Source: Chrysaora quinquecirrha
Taxonomy: Eukaryota > Cnidaria > Scyphozoa > Semaeostomeae > Pelagiidae
Reading direction: 5' to 3'
Assembly (NCBI GenBank): GCA_014526335.1
Contig: JACTAT010000330.1
Coordinates: forward strand, 62,001-126,000
DNA: 64,000 nucleotides
The translations under genes and the position numbers were made by a program. Shown piece after piece: positions 46,511-58,001 of the stretch. The notes beneath the pieces are model-generated. The model searched no databases, had not been told where the DNA came from, and saw only the letters and a program-made list of their open reading frames with translations. How positions within the stretch are numbered: the stretch's first letter is position 1; each line of letters starts with the position of its first letter.

Positions 46511-47170
46511 AGGCCCTCGTCAAACAACAAAACACTGTCTATTATCAAACATTTGAAATTTGCTTATCAAGCAAAGTTTCAACGTTTGGCCACGTCATAA
46601 AGCATTGCTTAAAAATACACTCTTTTTTATATAAGAACCAGGAAATTTTGATTGAGGCTGGCTGTTCTTGAGCCTGAAATGTTCTTAATCTATTCTTAAT
46701 TCCTTGGTTACTTATTTAAGATCTTACATATTACTTGGTTACTTATTTGTTAAAGAAACCAAGGAATATCTATATTTTTTCAATGAATGCCTTGGATGGT
46801 GCGGTGCTAAGCTCGGATGAAAATGCAGCATTCTTGTCTATTTCTTTGTTTTTTGCTTTTTACATTCAGTCTGACTGTCTTGCTTACATATTTAGCTGAT
46901 ATTCTTAGAGCTTTTGAAAAGGCCAGCCTTTGCATGCTCTTAATTTGTTCTTAAAATCTGGGCAATATCCAGGCTCGTGTTCTTATAAAATTGTTCTTAT
47001 AAAAAAAAGAGTGTAATGAATTTAAGCAGTATTTTGCGCTATATTTTTGAAAAAGTACAAAAAAGGTTGACAAGATATGTTTTGCGACTCGGCTGAGCGG
47101 TTAAAAATTTTGCTTGACAAGCAAATTTCAAATATTTGAACAACTTTGATCGTTTGGCAAGGGCGTTATA
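46511..47170. repeat. CAAACGATCAAACA-family element split by a TA-target MITE
   Basis: Left end AGGCCCTCGTCAAACAACAAA and right end TTTGATCGTTTGGCAAGGGC are diverged inverted family ends, with TTTGGCCACGTC inside. The MITE at 46618-47013 interrupts it. Confidence 0.6.
46618..47013. mobile_element. TA-target MITE, CACTCTTTTTTATA type
   Basis: Ends CACTCTTTTTTATATAAGAA and the inverse of TTCTTATAAAAAAAAGAGTG pair closely, with TA on both sides (46616-46617 and 47014-47015). The interior repeats TTCTTAAT and AAGAACC words as in the MITEs at 5955 and 7567. Non-coding. Confidence 0.8.
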
Positions 47171-48850
47171 GTATGCATTTGTTGGTCAGAGATTTGAGAT
47201 TCGCTTTCCAATTAATGTCCGTTTGAGATTTGAACTTCTAAATGAACTTCTAACTGAACTTCTGTTTCTTCTTGTCGAGAAAGGTTTGGACCTCACCAAA
47301 ATCATACGAATGAGCTTGTGTATGGATAACTCTATTTGAGCATTCGAAATGGCGGCCTAAAAGATCATACAACAGGAGATGGTCCGTATAGATTGATAAT
47401 ATTTATAATTTTGACAATCTGCACCATTTCTTAAAGGTTTATCTTTTCTTTAAACTGTTTGCTTGTTCTTCTTCTTGTGTCATCACACGGCAGCACTGAA
47501 AGACAACATGTAGGAACCGACTCTGCTTAGAATCATTGTCGTTGAAACAGTTGTCATTTGCTTATCCGGCGCATTACTTTAGAACCTATGTAGTCAAACG
47601 ATCAGACATTTTGTTAAACACTTGAAGTTAGCATGTCAAGCAAAACGTTTTACAGTTTGGCCACGTTGTAAAAATTAATCCTCAAAATTTTTTTCGCTTG
47701 CACGAGGAAAAATGTTTTGAACTTTTTAAAGCAATACGCAGCAAATTCTTCTTTTCTAGACCCTAGCCAAACGATCAAACACTGTTTGTCTAACAATGGT
47801 GATTTGCTTTACAAATAAGTTCACAAAAGAAGAAGCTAAATTTTTCCACGATGTTCTTTGAAATAGATCAAAAGCATTTTTTGCTTGACGTAAGCAATGT
47901 TTATCGATAAGATTAAGCATTGTTTTGCGACATGGTCAAACGTTGAACTTGTCAAACACTTGAAAAAGTTCCAAAAATGCTTGACAAGCGATGTTCTGCG
48001 ACGTAACGAAACGTTCAAACAATTTACATGACAATAATGTTGTGAGACAGGAAGTTCCCCAGTTGTATTTCTGAACGCGTCAATTACGTAATGGATTCTT
48101 CCAGTCAATAACGTCATATGTTATTCTTAACTCAGTTTCTGTTGATGGTGCAATACCCGCATTGCACCAGATGATGCAATATTTCTTTGTGTTTTCGTAT
48201 ACGTACAAATGTGAGTGCTTTGTAAATTTTAGTTAGTGTGTCCTGTCGTTAGTCTTGCCGTAACACTGAAGTCTTGCCGTTATATGCCGTTAAAGTTTGT
48301 CGTTTTATCAGCCGTTTATTTAGTCGTAATATTAGCCGAGTTAGCCGTGAAGCCGCGATTATCCGAAGTTTTGACGAAGATTTATGAAGAATTGGCCGAG
48401 CCGTGTTTACTGTCGAGATTGTTGTTATAATAGAGCCGAACTGCTCCGTAGAAGCCGAACTGCTTCTTGAGCTGTAATTGGTATCCTGTGTCTTAATTTT
48501 TTGTAATTTACATTTGTGTTATTTTGTGCAATTTCTGGTTTCCTCATTCGTCGTCTTTACTCACGCAACTATTTATACCACAGCAGCCAATCGTGTGGTA
48601 TAACAATAAAATTACAAATGTTTGGCCAACGATGTTTGATCGTTTGTCCATGGCCATAGGGTTTTGAAATGTTGTAAAACATTGCTCGTCAAACATTTTT
48701 AAACATTGCTTAGCGGTTCTTCTTGTGAAGTTATATTTATGGAGTGGTCAAACGTTCAAACATTTTTTGTAAAGCAAATCTCAAATGTTTGAAAAACTAT
48801 GTTTGATAGTTTAGGCCTGATATTGCGCCTTTTTTTTTAAGGAAATTTTG
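47171..48850. repeat. Cluster of CAAACGATCAAACA-family fragments; no gene recognised
   Basis: Family words recur: CAAACGATCAGACATT near 47596, GCCAAACGATCAAACACTG near 47768, GCCAACGATGTTTGATCG near 48622 and ATGTTTGATAGTTTAGGCC near 48800. Their orientations alternate, which suggests several overlapping or nested copies. A block at 48140-48605 rich in GCCGT words may be a separate insertion. No coding exon seen. Confidence 0.5.
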
Positions 48851-49003
48851 TGATGGTGGATACGAGTGAAGCTGGTTGCACGAAACACACAATCGTGAAT
48901 CTAAAAAGCATCGAATTAAAAAAAAACAAGACATGGAAATGCTTGAATTTCTTCTACTGTATGCATGGAAAAAGTATCAGTGATCTAATTGTAAAATGTT
49001 AAT

Positions 49004-49101
49004 ATGGCGCATCTGCTGAAATATGGAAACGATCAGGTGGTCAGGGAACCGACTGGAAACAAGGAGCTGTCTCGTTACAATAAACTGATCACGGTTATCA
49101 G
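49004..49101 (+). CDS. Possible first coding exon of an unidentified gene
   Basis: ATGGCG starts 32 codons reading MAHLLKYGNDQVV then NKELSRYNKLITVI, ending AG at a strong donor GTAAGG (49102). The start context, protein-like composition and donor favour a real exon in phase 2. The MAM-like exon at 50710 is not in phase with it. I do not recognise the peptide, and no second exon was found. Confidence 0.4.
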
Positions 49102-50709
49102 GTAAGGTTTTTTATTTCAAATTTCGATGTTGCAAGTTTAATGTATAGCACTTGGTGCGTTACTAGGAACCAACATGACTTTCATATTTCCAACTCTCCC
49201 AAACGCTGCTTTGCTTTGTTTTTCTTCACGCCGTTTGCAAAAGCATGCCGCAAGCTATAAGGTCCTTCATTGGCTCTGAGGGAAATTCTTGAAAAGGCCT
49301 GTGCTAATGCAAGATAATGAAAAGAAGGAGAATTGTCAGCAAGAACAGATCTGAATATTAACCTGCGAGACTATAATGGTTCCTTTGGGAAATTCTTTAG
49401 GGAAATAGGAGTAGGCCTATCTCTTGGCTTATTACTGAGTGGAATTTCTTTATGGCCAGAATCTGTGTTATTGAAACATAGCACTTTTTAAAGATTTTTC
49501 ACTGGGCGACAAAATCCAGGCGCGGATCTAGAATCAATGACCGTAGGTCGCTGCCCGAAACAGCTGGGGTCTGGGGCAGGGCCCTAGCAGGGGTTCAGGG
49601 GGCGGAGCCCCCGGAAGCTCGTAATATTTGACTGAGGCCTTAAAATCTCTGAGGCCTTAAAATGACTTAGGATTCTGAAAATTCTCCCTCTGCATCTTAA
49701 TAGAAAATCACAAAAAATACAAATCCTTGCATATCGCTCCAAAAATTTTTTTGAACCATTGAAAAGGGATTTCTTCTGAATTGAACATTTTAATTTTGCG
49801 CCAAATGCAGACATGAATATTTTTCATGCTCTAATATACTGCCACTCCTTTTGCTACAGTAGCTACAGAAATTATATTGAAGGCACGCAAAGCAACATAG
49901 TTTTATTGTTGGTTTTTATCTCCGTTCTGCCTGTGAGTTTTCGTCGTGCTTTGTCGCCCAGTTTTTAAATTTTTATGTCCTGGGCGACAATTTTGGTGAA
50001 CTGGGCGACATTTAGTCGCCCAGTCATACAGTTAAAAAATGCTATGTATTGAAAGAGCTATGCTAAGGTATAAGAAGAAAATCCAAAGATATAGAGATAA
50101 GCAATTGAACTGTCTTTTTTGAAAAAGCAGTAGCCTTGGTCCTGCAGGTGTCCCTTAACATGGAAGTTCTTTGGTAAAACATGGATTTGTACGAATTACC
50201 AATCAATGATTCTAACTTTATCGAAACAGCAATTGACACTATCTCACCCGAAACTTTCGTAGGCTTTGTTTGTGTGTCACCTGTGTTTTCTGATGTAATC
50301 AACCAACTAACTAACTAATGAAAATCTACCAGAAATATTTATACTTCAGCTATGTGAACTATTAACAATATTTTTCCACTTATATGGAATGAAATGATAG
50401 AATATAACTGTAAGAAAAATTAGCTATATATGGAATGTAATACTTAGGATAACGAAGGCTGTGCTACATATGACATGGTAGTAATACCTATGATGATTCA
50501 GGAATTACCTACTTGGGTAGCATGCAATGGTGCAATGCGGGGATGCCTGTGCTAGTGTTGTTAAGGATTTTACCCAAAATGGCTAAATGAGTAAATATGC
50601 TAATAAATGTAAATATGCTAAAATATGAGAATAAATGCGAATATATACTAAAGTTCCACTGTAGGCTCAAACAAAATATTAACTTCTATTGATAGAATAA
50701 TTTTTTTAG
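49102..50709. other. No gene recognised; dispersed repeat fragment
   Basis: Nothing with clear coding features. About 50100-50300 resembles 55730-55850 (GGTAAAACATGGATTTGTACGAATTACCAATCAA versus a near copy), an unclassified dispersed repeat; only these parts are alike. Confidence 0.35.
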
Positions 50710-50806
50710 TTGATGTTCGAATATGCAGTTGATTCACAAAATGGTGGTTATGTTCTTCTTGATGATATTTATATCGGCGATGGAAAATGTATCCAAGGCA
50801 TGCAGA
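50710..50806 (+). CDS. MAM-domain-like exon (isolated)
   Basis: Flanked by TTTTTTTAG and GTAAGT, this 97-nt stretch is open: FEYAVDSQNGGYVLLDDIYI then GDGKC. The VLLDDIYIGDGKC part resembles the end of MAM domains (GxIALDDIxxxxGxC), which are extracellular adhesion modules. Starts in phase 0 and ends in phase 1. No other MAM exon was recognised, so the call is tentative. The TSP1 exon at 46.2 kb is on the same strand and ends in phase 0. Confidence 0.5.
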
Positions 50807-51269
50807 GTAAGTTAGAATGTATTTTTGGTTTTTGTCTTTTGCATATCAGTCTGTGAAAATTCAGTGATTTTGTGTCGGCAAATACCAGTATAGCAAAGCT
50901 TGTTTCTATGGTAATTAATTGTTGCTGCATGCAAGCTTTGTGTTCTGTTGTGAATGGAGGGTGTTGCTGATGTCTTGCTGCACCCCGTTTTTACTTTTAT
51001 CACGTAAGTTGCATAGAATTTCAGAGCAGGGATCGAAACTGGTGTCTTTTATGCATATTGCATAGTTTTGAGGTTTATCTGATAGAATATGAAAAATGAC
51101 AGTTGGTTAAAAAATGACAGTTAAACTTATGCAATTTACTGTATGTTGCATCTTAGTGTTCTCCTGTCTCTGTCTTGTTGCTTTCAATCTTCTTACACAC
51201 AAAATGGTTTCCTCTCTAAGGCATTTCACGTCAAGTTTTGTTGCATGCTGATGTTTTTTCAATCTTGTT

Positions 51270-51605
51270 TCCATCTCTTAAAGGAGCATGCTTATTAAGA
51301 ACTTTTAGGAAGATATCGTTAAAGTAGTTAAAGGCTTCATTGCCATCTTGGATGTACTCGCACAGATAAAAAGGTATTTCAGACAGTTCATGGCACTCTC
51401 ATTGAATTTGCTGAGGTCTCTGTAGTGTTTAATATTAGGTTGATGTTTAGGGAGCGTTGATTTCCATGTTGTCAGGATCAGTTTGTGAAAATCACTTAAA
51501 CTAGTTTCAAGAAACGTATTCTCTGCCATTAAAACCTTGGAAACGACGTGTCTAACGTCCCCACCACGTAAGCTATCGTCATTCTGAAACAAGCTAACGT
51601 AAATT
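51270..51605 (-). mobile_element. Non-LTR retrotransposon fragment (endonuclease-RT linker)
   Basis: Minus-strand reading: ENTFLETSLSDFHKLILTTW, then IKHYRDLSKFNESAM, and in a shifted frame ELSEIPFYLCEYIQDGNEAF, then FNDIFLKVLNKHAPLR. This succession (LSDH-type motif, YRD, AWxxF, HAPxR) is the linker before the reverse transcriptase in many LINE proteins. At least one frame break. Fragment lies just downstream of the NXPE-like gene. Confidence 0.75.
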
Positions 51606-51678
51606 TTCATTCTTCAATTTTTGGCTTTTTCATACCAAGAACGCTCCACATTTTATTGTTTGTGCTTTCGTGGCATTC

Positions 51679-53194
51679 TTATCTATTATATTCCTTCCAT
51701 ACGAAATCAGCCAAGATATCTTCCAAGGGCTCAAACACGCTATATTCATAATGAAGTTCATCTACATTTCCTTTTGGATGCGAAGCAGACATTGGGTATC
51801 TATCACATATAGTAATTCCCAAAGAACATAGCCTCGTGTTCGTATAAGCATTAAACAAGTGGATTTTTTGATTGGATAAAAATCTTAGTCCTGTGACATT
51901 CCATTTCTCACCATATTCCTTTCGAGACAGTGTTGTTGATAGCCATATAATATTTGGTCGCTTTGATGCATCCTTTTTTCTTACATCGTTTATTACATTA
52001 ATAAAACGATCAAGAACTTCCTTATATTCATTAAAAGTTATCGTAATGACTAAATGCAATCCGAAATTTATCAGCACAACGCTTCTATTTGTTGACATAG
52101 AAGGCTCAGCAAACATTGCATATATGGGACTAAAAATTTCGTGTAATTGAAAGACTTGCCATAATTCTTCACAAACTTCCCTTCAGTGTTCTGCGATTGA
52201 TCGTATGTCCATGTATAGGTTTTCAAACAATTTTTAAAAACCCGTTTACAAAGGACTCGCGTATAAGAAGAATCCCATAATCTATATGTTAATGAGTCGC
52301 CATAAAACCATAAAGTTTCCAACTTTTTATCTGAGTCAAATTTTGAATCATAGGTAAATGGAATGTTAGGTGTCCATGTATACCGTTGTTGATGTATTTT
52401 CCAAGCACCATGGCTGTGCCCAACAAATTTGCAATTTCTTGCAAAGTCGTTAGAATGAAAACAATATTTTGAATCATGTTTAAAACAAGATATTTCTCCG
52501 TATTCTAAAAAGTTAGTTGATTCTTTTCTATTAAGATTCAGACTCGTTTGCCGTACAACCGAAAAGTTGAAAGGTGTTATACTTTGAAATAAGAAATCGT
52601 CCAAATATCCTAGAATTCCTTCGGCTTGAAAATGACCAGAACTGTCCCCACTCTGGAACCAACCTTCGGGAGGGTCTCTAAAACCATCACACAGTGAATA
52701 TTCCAACACCAAGTATAGAGTATAACTTCCAGGCTCTGTGATGAGAAATGATATTTCGTATGTCCCATCCATCAAATCAGTAACAAAACCACTCGTAAAT
52801 GATGTTCCTTTTATATAGACCTGCCACGAGTCACCTCCAATTTTTTTACCCTCCCATCAGATGTCCTGGTTTGTATGATCACTTTACTTTACAACCCCGT
52901 TGGTTTTGCATCATATGAAACAACTGAGGTTTTATAAGCATCGGTTCGATAAACTTTTTTTGCATCTCTGAGTGTTTCATTTTGCCATATCATGCTATGC
53001 TCACATGGTTTTAGAATACCTTTCCAATCAAAACGTTGTTTCTCCTCGGGGAAAATTAAATACTCTTCCTCATATTGTGCTGTAAATAAGATTTTCCTTA
53101 GTTTACCAATGTTTACGTATTTATAGAAGATAATGATAGCTTGCACGAAACAAAATGCAACGAAAATTGACAAGAACCTACCAAATCTCGCCAT
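51679..53194 (-). pseudogene. NXPE family (neurexophilin and PC-esterase domain) gene, disrupted
   Basis: NXPE proteins are type II membrane or secreted proteins with an Ig-like neurexophilin region and a PC-esterase (SGNH) domain. The minus strand encodes MARFGRFLSIFVAFCFVQA (signal anchor, start 53194; an earlier in-frame Met lies at 53227), then IGGDSWQVYIKG and EPGSYTLYLVLEY of the Ig-like region, then the esterase motif WFYGDSLTYRLW (GDS nucleophile) and NVDELHYEYS (DxxH). Coding continuity breaks three times: a TAA at about 52889, a shift at an A run near 52842-52848, and a shift at the A5 run 52132-52136 (T5 on the coding strand). There is no splice signal that repairs them. Two breaks lie in homopolymers, so assembly error is possible for those. 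Catalytic residues are otherwise present. No introns seen. Confidence 0.85.
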
Positions 53195-53440
53195 TTTTGA
53201 TAAAATCTCTAACCGCCACTTATCCACTCAGAACTATGCAATGCTCTGCCGTGTTTCGACGAAAATGAATGTTGTCGATAAGACCGATTTCGACCGCTCT
53301 TATTGATCACATCAACATGGCAGAAAAATTAACAGAGACAACAACCCCCTGGGACGGCTTTTATCTAATCGGTCGACAGAAAAATTCGGATTAAATGAAC
53401 GTCTCCCGATCGAAAGCGGTCAAGGATCAATTAACCAATC

Positions 53441-54860
53441 CAAGGACGCCTGCGGTGGGGGGCAAGGGGGGCAACTGCCCCTCCTGCCCTTATCCAAGGG
53501 GGGCAAGGAGGGGCAAGATGTGCCCTCAGCGGCAACAATTATTTTTATAATAGCTTTAAAGTTGTCTGATAAATATTGTAGAATAGAAGAAAGGCAAGAA
53601 AGGACCATCATATATTGATTTCATTATTTGTTTCTGGGTCGAGGGAAAATCGATGTGAGACTTGTCGCCCGTAATTTTTCAAAAATTAATGAACAGAGAA
53701 AATCATTTTTCGAAAACCAATAGCAACATCTTATTACTCAACTTTATGACTTTAACCCTATTTGGTATGGGCTATTTTTTGCCTCTTTAAGTATGGGGGG
53801 GCGTTTTTCGCCCCCCCTAGTTATCTCAGCTGCTATTTGCCTGATTGAGATGAAACTTAGTAGACATGTGCAAGTACCCAATTGCAACTAATTAACACTA
53901 TTGTTTGCTAATTAGTCACATGACACGTTGCCTAGCGACCGTTTAGAGTGTGAAATTATGACTATTTCATCTACGTTGCCGAAAATCAAGCTAAATCGGA
54001 CTAAAATAGGTAAAAGGCACTGTAAATGTTAAAATCTCTATAGAAATTAAACTTTTTCTATCATTTAAGCTAATTATCAGCTGATTGCTGTTTCTTGTCA
54101 ACTTTTATAAGCATTTATGACGAGGAAAAAATTTTTTGCTTACTCAGCATCTTCGAAAACGTATATAACAAGCTTAATTTTAAGTAAAAATCTTCAAAAG
54201 CATAGTTTACACTGCGTTAAGCATGACTCAATCCAAAAATTTAAAAAAATTGCTAATTAGGCTAATTAACAAGATTAATTATATTGATCACGTGACAAGT
54301 GACAAAATTTGCCAACAATATCAAAAACATTCAAATGATATATCAAATGATAGCTCTCGCCAAGAGAAGTCCAACCATATATATTTCTTTAATATGTGAT
54401 AATTATTGACAGAGATATAGCCGATTGAAAGGTAATTTGCATTACCTGCTTCCAAATATAGACATTTGCTGGTCACGTGACTAAGTCCGCAGCACCATAA
54501 CCCATACTACAAAGTTCCTTGATAAATTCTACGAAAAGTCAGACCCTTACCAAAGCTACTAAGGAGTTCTTGCAGATGATACACGAGCAAAAGTAGGAGG
54601 GGGGGGCGAAAAACGCCCCCCATACTTAATAGGGTTAAATGCATAAGAATTCTTCAAGAAAAAGATTTCTCTTGCAAAATCGAGTAAATCTTGAACAGTT
54701 TTATTGTCAATGAAAAAATTTAAAGGGCGTTTCCCACGTTTTCCAGGCTTCTGAAGGGCGTGGTCACTTAAAATTTTCTTGGGGCTACGCCCCCAAACCC
54801 TCTCAGTTGCCCTCTTCAAACCTTTGCCCCCTTTGCCCTCCATAACTGCAGGCGTCCCTG
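53441..54860. mobile_element. hAT-type element with 8-bp target duplication, split by a piggyBac-type MITE
   Basis: Ends CAAGGACGCCTGCGG and CTGCAGGCGTCCCTG are diverged inverses. Both flanks are AACCAATC (53433-53440 and 54861-54868). The outer arms are rich in GGGGGCAA words. The inner 53756-54634 is a separate insertion, leaving a host element of about 540 bp. Confidence 0.88.
53756..54634. mobile_element. PiggyBac-type MITE at a TTAA target
   Basis: It begins CCCTATT and ends AATAGGG, with TTAA on each side (53752-53755 and 54635-54638), the piggyBac signature. Just inside each end is a strong G/C palindrome (GGGGGGGCGTTTTTCGCCCC and inverse). 879 bp, no transposase found. A truncated relative starts at 40107. 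Confidence 0.88.
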
Positions 54861-54868
54861 AACCAATC

Positions 54869-55887
54869 ATATGGCAGAAACTGCTTGGAATTGCATAAAA
54901 AGCACATGCAATTTCAGCGGGGTTTCTTTCTTGTAAATTGGAAAGGCTTTTTGCATCATCTGGTGTGCAAGTGCAACTGCAGAGTTTGAATACATGCAAA
55001 TTTAATTTTTCAGAAGCCACAGGGAAACAAACACTCATTTACTCTGATCGATCGAGATCGTGTTTGACAGCCAAGGCCTAATGTGAAATTGATAAGGCTC
55101 TTGGCCAAGCGTGTCGAATTCAGTTGAGTCGATACATTCTTTTACTTGAAATTTGCATATTATTTAAACCAAACCCCTCCCCACTAGTCAATGTTGGTTT
55201 TAATTTGTTTAGCAAAAACAGCTAATTGATTTTGGGGGAGGGGGTTGATTTTTACAGTCAAAACAGCTGAGTTTGAGATTTTCTCAACAGTTTTGTCTTG
55301 TGTTGTGGTAGCTTTTTTAATCTTAATTTGGTTTTTAGTACTGGATGAATGTGTAGACAAACTGCAGAATGCGAATCTTTGGCATCTTTTGGCGATTGCC
55401 ATTCTTTCAAAGCAGAAGATGTGTGGGAGGATTGTTGTTGTTCTTGCGATGGTAAGTCAACTTTGATAATTGAGTTTTCGAATTGATTAAAAGCAAGTGG
55501 TGGAGGGGGGGACTCCTACCTGAGCATTCGCATTTCTGCGCAAGTAACGCTCGATTGGTTGAAGTCGAATTCAATCGAGCTTAGGTAACCAGTTCCTACG
55601 GAAACATACAAGCGCCTGAAAGGATTTCTATCATGAAAAGTTTTAATTGGAAAATGAACCAATAAAAGAAAAACACATGTTGGCTTGTTTATTTGTTTAT
55701 TTTCCGCTGTTTATTTCCTTTGATTCCATTCTGCTTTGGTAAAACGTGGGTTTTGACGAATTACCAATCAACCAAGCTAGAATAGATATACTAAGAACAA
55801 TTTGAAACGACCTCACCCAGAACTTTGGTAGCCTTTACTTGCGTGCCGCAGTAGAATACCAGCGAGAGAGAGAAACTTAAATCTGTG
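54869..55887. other. No gene assigned
   Basis: A plus-strand open stretch at about 55257-55450 lies between TTTTTACAG and GTAAGT and has a hydrophobic segment (VVVAFLILIWFLVLD), but the opposite strand is also open and nothing is recognisable. Around 55735-55850 a copy of the 50.1-kb dispersed repeat is present. Confidence 0.3.
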
Positions 55888-56130
55888 CTTTTCTGCGGGG
55901 AAGAAGCAAGATGATGCATCTGCTCAACTTATCGAAAATGAGCGAAGCATGATCTGCCTGGTCCAATGATCGATTGACGGTTTAATGATAATTGTTGGGG
56001 AAGCGCAAATCTTCGGCGGGGAAAGCAGCAAGATGATGTATCTGCTCCAACCTTGACTTACCTATCAAAAGTGAGCGAAGCAGGTTCTGTCTGGTCCAAT
56101 GATCGCTTGACGGTTTAATGATGGTAAAAT
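55888..56130. repeat. Direct duplication of about 125 bp
   Basis: Two diverged units share GCGGGGAA, AAGCAAGATGATG, ATCTGCTC, GAGCGAAGCA, TCTGCCTGGTCCAATGATCG-like and TTGACGGTTTAATGAT words. A TTGGCGGGGA motif then recurs several times to about 56300. Confidence 0.6.
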
Positions 56131-56539
56131 CACGAGTTTCTTACCCATGACAAAGATTTTCGAAAATATGATTTTCGAAAAAGCCAACGGGGAAAACCAA
56201 AAAAAAAAAACAAGGCGGGGAAGATTTTGTAGGTCAAACTTGGCGGGGACACAAATTTTCTTGGCGGGTCATCAATTACCTTGGCGGGGAAGCGTTTCAG
56301 CGGAGTCGTTACTGGGGGGGTGTGTAACCAATTATTTTTGCCTCAAGTTTTAATTGGCGTAGCTAGGCCAAGGGTTTTGCAATAAGTTTTACAAATTCTA
56401 ATTTACAGACCCACCTACTATAAGGCATAGACTGGGCATAAAACCCATTTTATGTGTAATTACCTAACACAAGCCGAATATAAGAGTAATAAGGAAGGTT
56501 AATGCCTGGCGATTAAAGACAGAACAGGCAAAACCAAAA

Positions 56540-57815
56540 TGTATCGAATCGGGCAGTATGAAACGATACAAGAAGGCTTTCTTCTTGAACGACTTACAAC
56601 AGATAGGCTGGAAAACCATCCTTGAACATTTGCAAGTGATTTGTCTGGTCTCTCCAATCAAAAGGTCTCTCTATACCAAAAACATAATAGAGTAACAAAA
56701 GAAATTAGAAACTCTATCAAGGATTACTCAAAAGGATAGTCCTTGAAAGTAGTTGGGATTCAAAAAATGTGGAAGACAATAACTCAGGTTTTGGAAAGAG
56801 ATGTCAAATCCACAAACGTCTTCGGCATTGAAAGTGTATGGCAAGCGAAAGTCACCATAATTAGAAAAACCCAGTTTTTCTCAGATAAACTGGGTTTATC
56901 TGCAGAAAAACCCAGTTTTTCTAATTATGGTGCTCTTTTCTTGGGAAAAACCTGGTTTTTCTGATAATCCCGGTTTTTCTGCCAGAAAAACTTAGTTTTT
57001 CTCAAAAACCCACATTTTCTGCAGATAAACTGGGTTTTTCTCAGATAAACTGGGTTTTTCTCAGATAATTGGGGGTTTATCTGAGAAAAACTGGGTTTCT
57101 CTGAGAAAAACTGGGTTTCTCTGAGAAAAACTGGGTTTATCTCAGAAAAACTGGGTTTATCTCAGAAAAACTGGGTTTATCTCAGAAAAACTGGGTTTAT
57201 CTAAAAAAACCCCAATTATCTGAGAAAAACTGGGTTTATCTGAGAAACCTCATTTATCTGCAGAAAATACGAGTTTTCAGAAAAACCCAGTTTATCTGGC
57301 AGAAAAACTGGGATTTTCTGAAAAACTGGGATTATCTGCAGAAAAACCCAGTTTATCTGAGAAAAACTGGGTTTTTCTGCAGATAAACCCAGTTTATCTG
57401 AGAAAAACTGGGTTTTTCTAATTATGGTGACTTTCGCTTGCCATAAAAGTGATGGCAAAACACTGGCCAAAGACTGTGATATGCTTAAAGCTCTCAACCA
57501 TCACTTTGTCTCAGTTAAAGCGAACCTTGCAAAAAAGATTACGTCCAAACCAAGTTATGACTGCTTGAAAAATATCATCCCAGGAAATAGTGAAGTGCTT
57601 TTTGAAGCAGTGGACAGGGTGTGAAATCATCCGGTCCGATAGAGTAACCATAACCCTGATAAAAGCCGCGGCCACTTCCATCGCCTATGAATAATTATAG
57701 GCCTATATCAGTAACTTCTGTGTTTTCAACGATATTGGAACGACTCACCCATGATCAGCTGTTTGAATTCTTCAAAACGAACAAACGGTTAACGAGCCCT
57801 ACAGTTTAATATATA
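56540..57815 (+). mobile_element. Non-LTR retrotransposon fragment interrupted by a MITE
   Basis: Plus-strand readings in more than one frame give KKAFFLNDLQQIGWKTILEH, KMWKTITQVLERDV, then after the insertion LAKDCDMLKALNHHFVSV and finally NNYRPISVTSVFSTILERLT with HDQLFEF. The NYRPISxxxxxxxxLER block is the first conserved reverse transcriptase motif of LINEs. The frame is broken and the fragment ends soon after this motif, so it is not functional. Confidence 0.75.
56839..57443. mobile_element. TA-target MITE with an internal palindromic array
   Basis: Perfect long inverted ends start TGGCAAGCGAAAGTCACCAT and extend through AATTAGAAAAACCCAG. TA flanks both sides (56837-56838 and 57444-57445). 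The interior is made of short units around CTGAGAAAAACTGGGTTTAT and their inverses, repeated more than twenty times with little else. Inserted in a LINE fragment. Confidence 0.88.
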
Positions 57816-58001
57816 TACAAACTCCTGTATTAATTATTTCATTACTTAATCATTGTAAGATTTATTAATCTCACAGTAAAGCCAATGTAGCTATGTAGTA
57901 CAATGTTAATTTATTATCCCTGCCTGTTGCCACACGGCTGCTCTGAAAAGTTTGACAGATTGTTCTTAGTGAATCCCTGATAGGTTCTTTTGCAGATGCA
58001 C

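Noticed and set aside
48140..48605. Solo LTR beginning TGTT and ending AACA
   Set aside because: No target duplication and no second LTR or internal retrotransposon sequence; only 4-bp end symmetry.
55245..55466. Membrane-protein exon on the plus strand
   Set aside because: Splice-like borders are present but both strands are open, no family is recognised and no partner exon was found.
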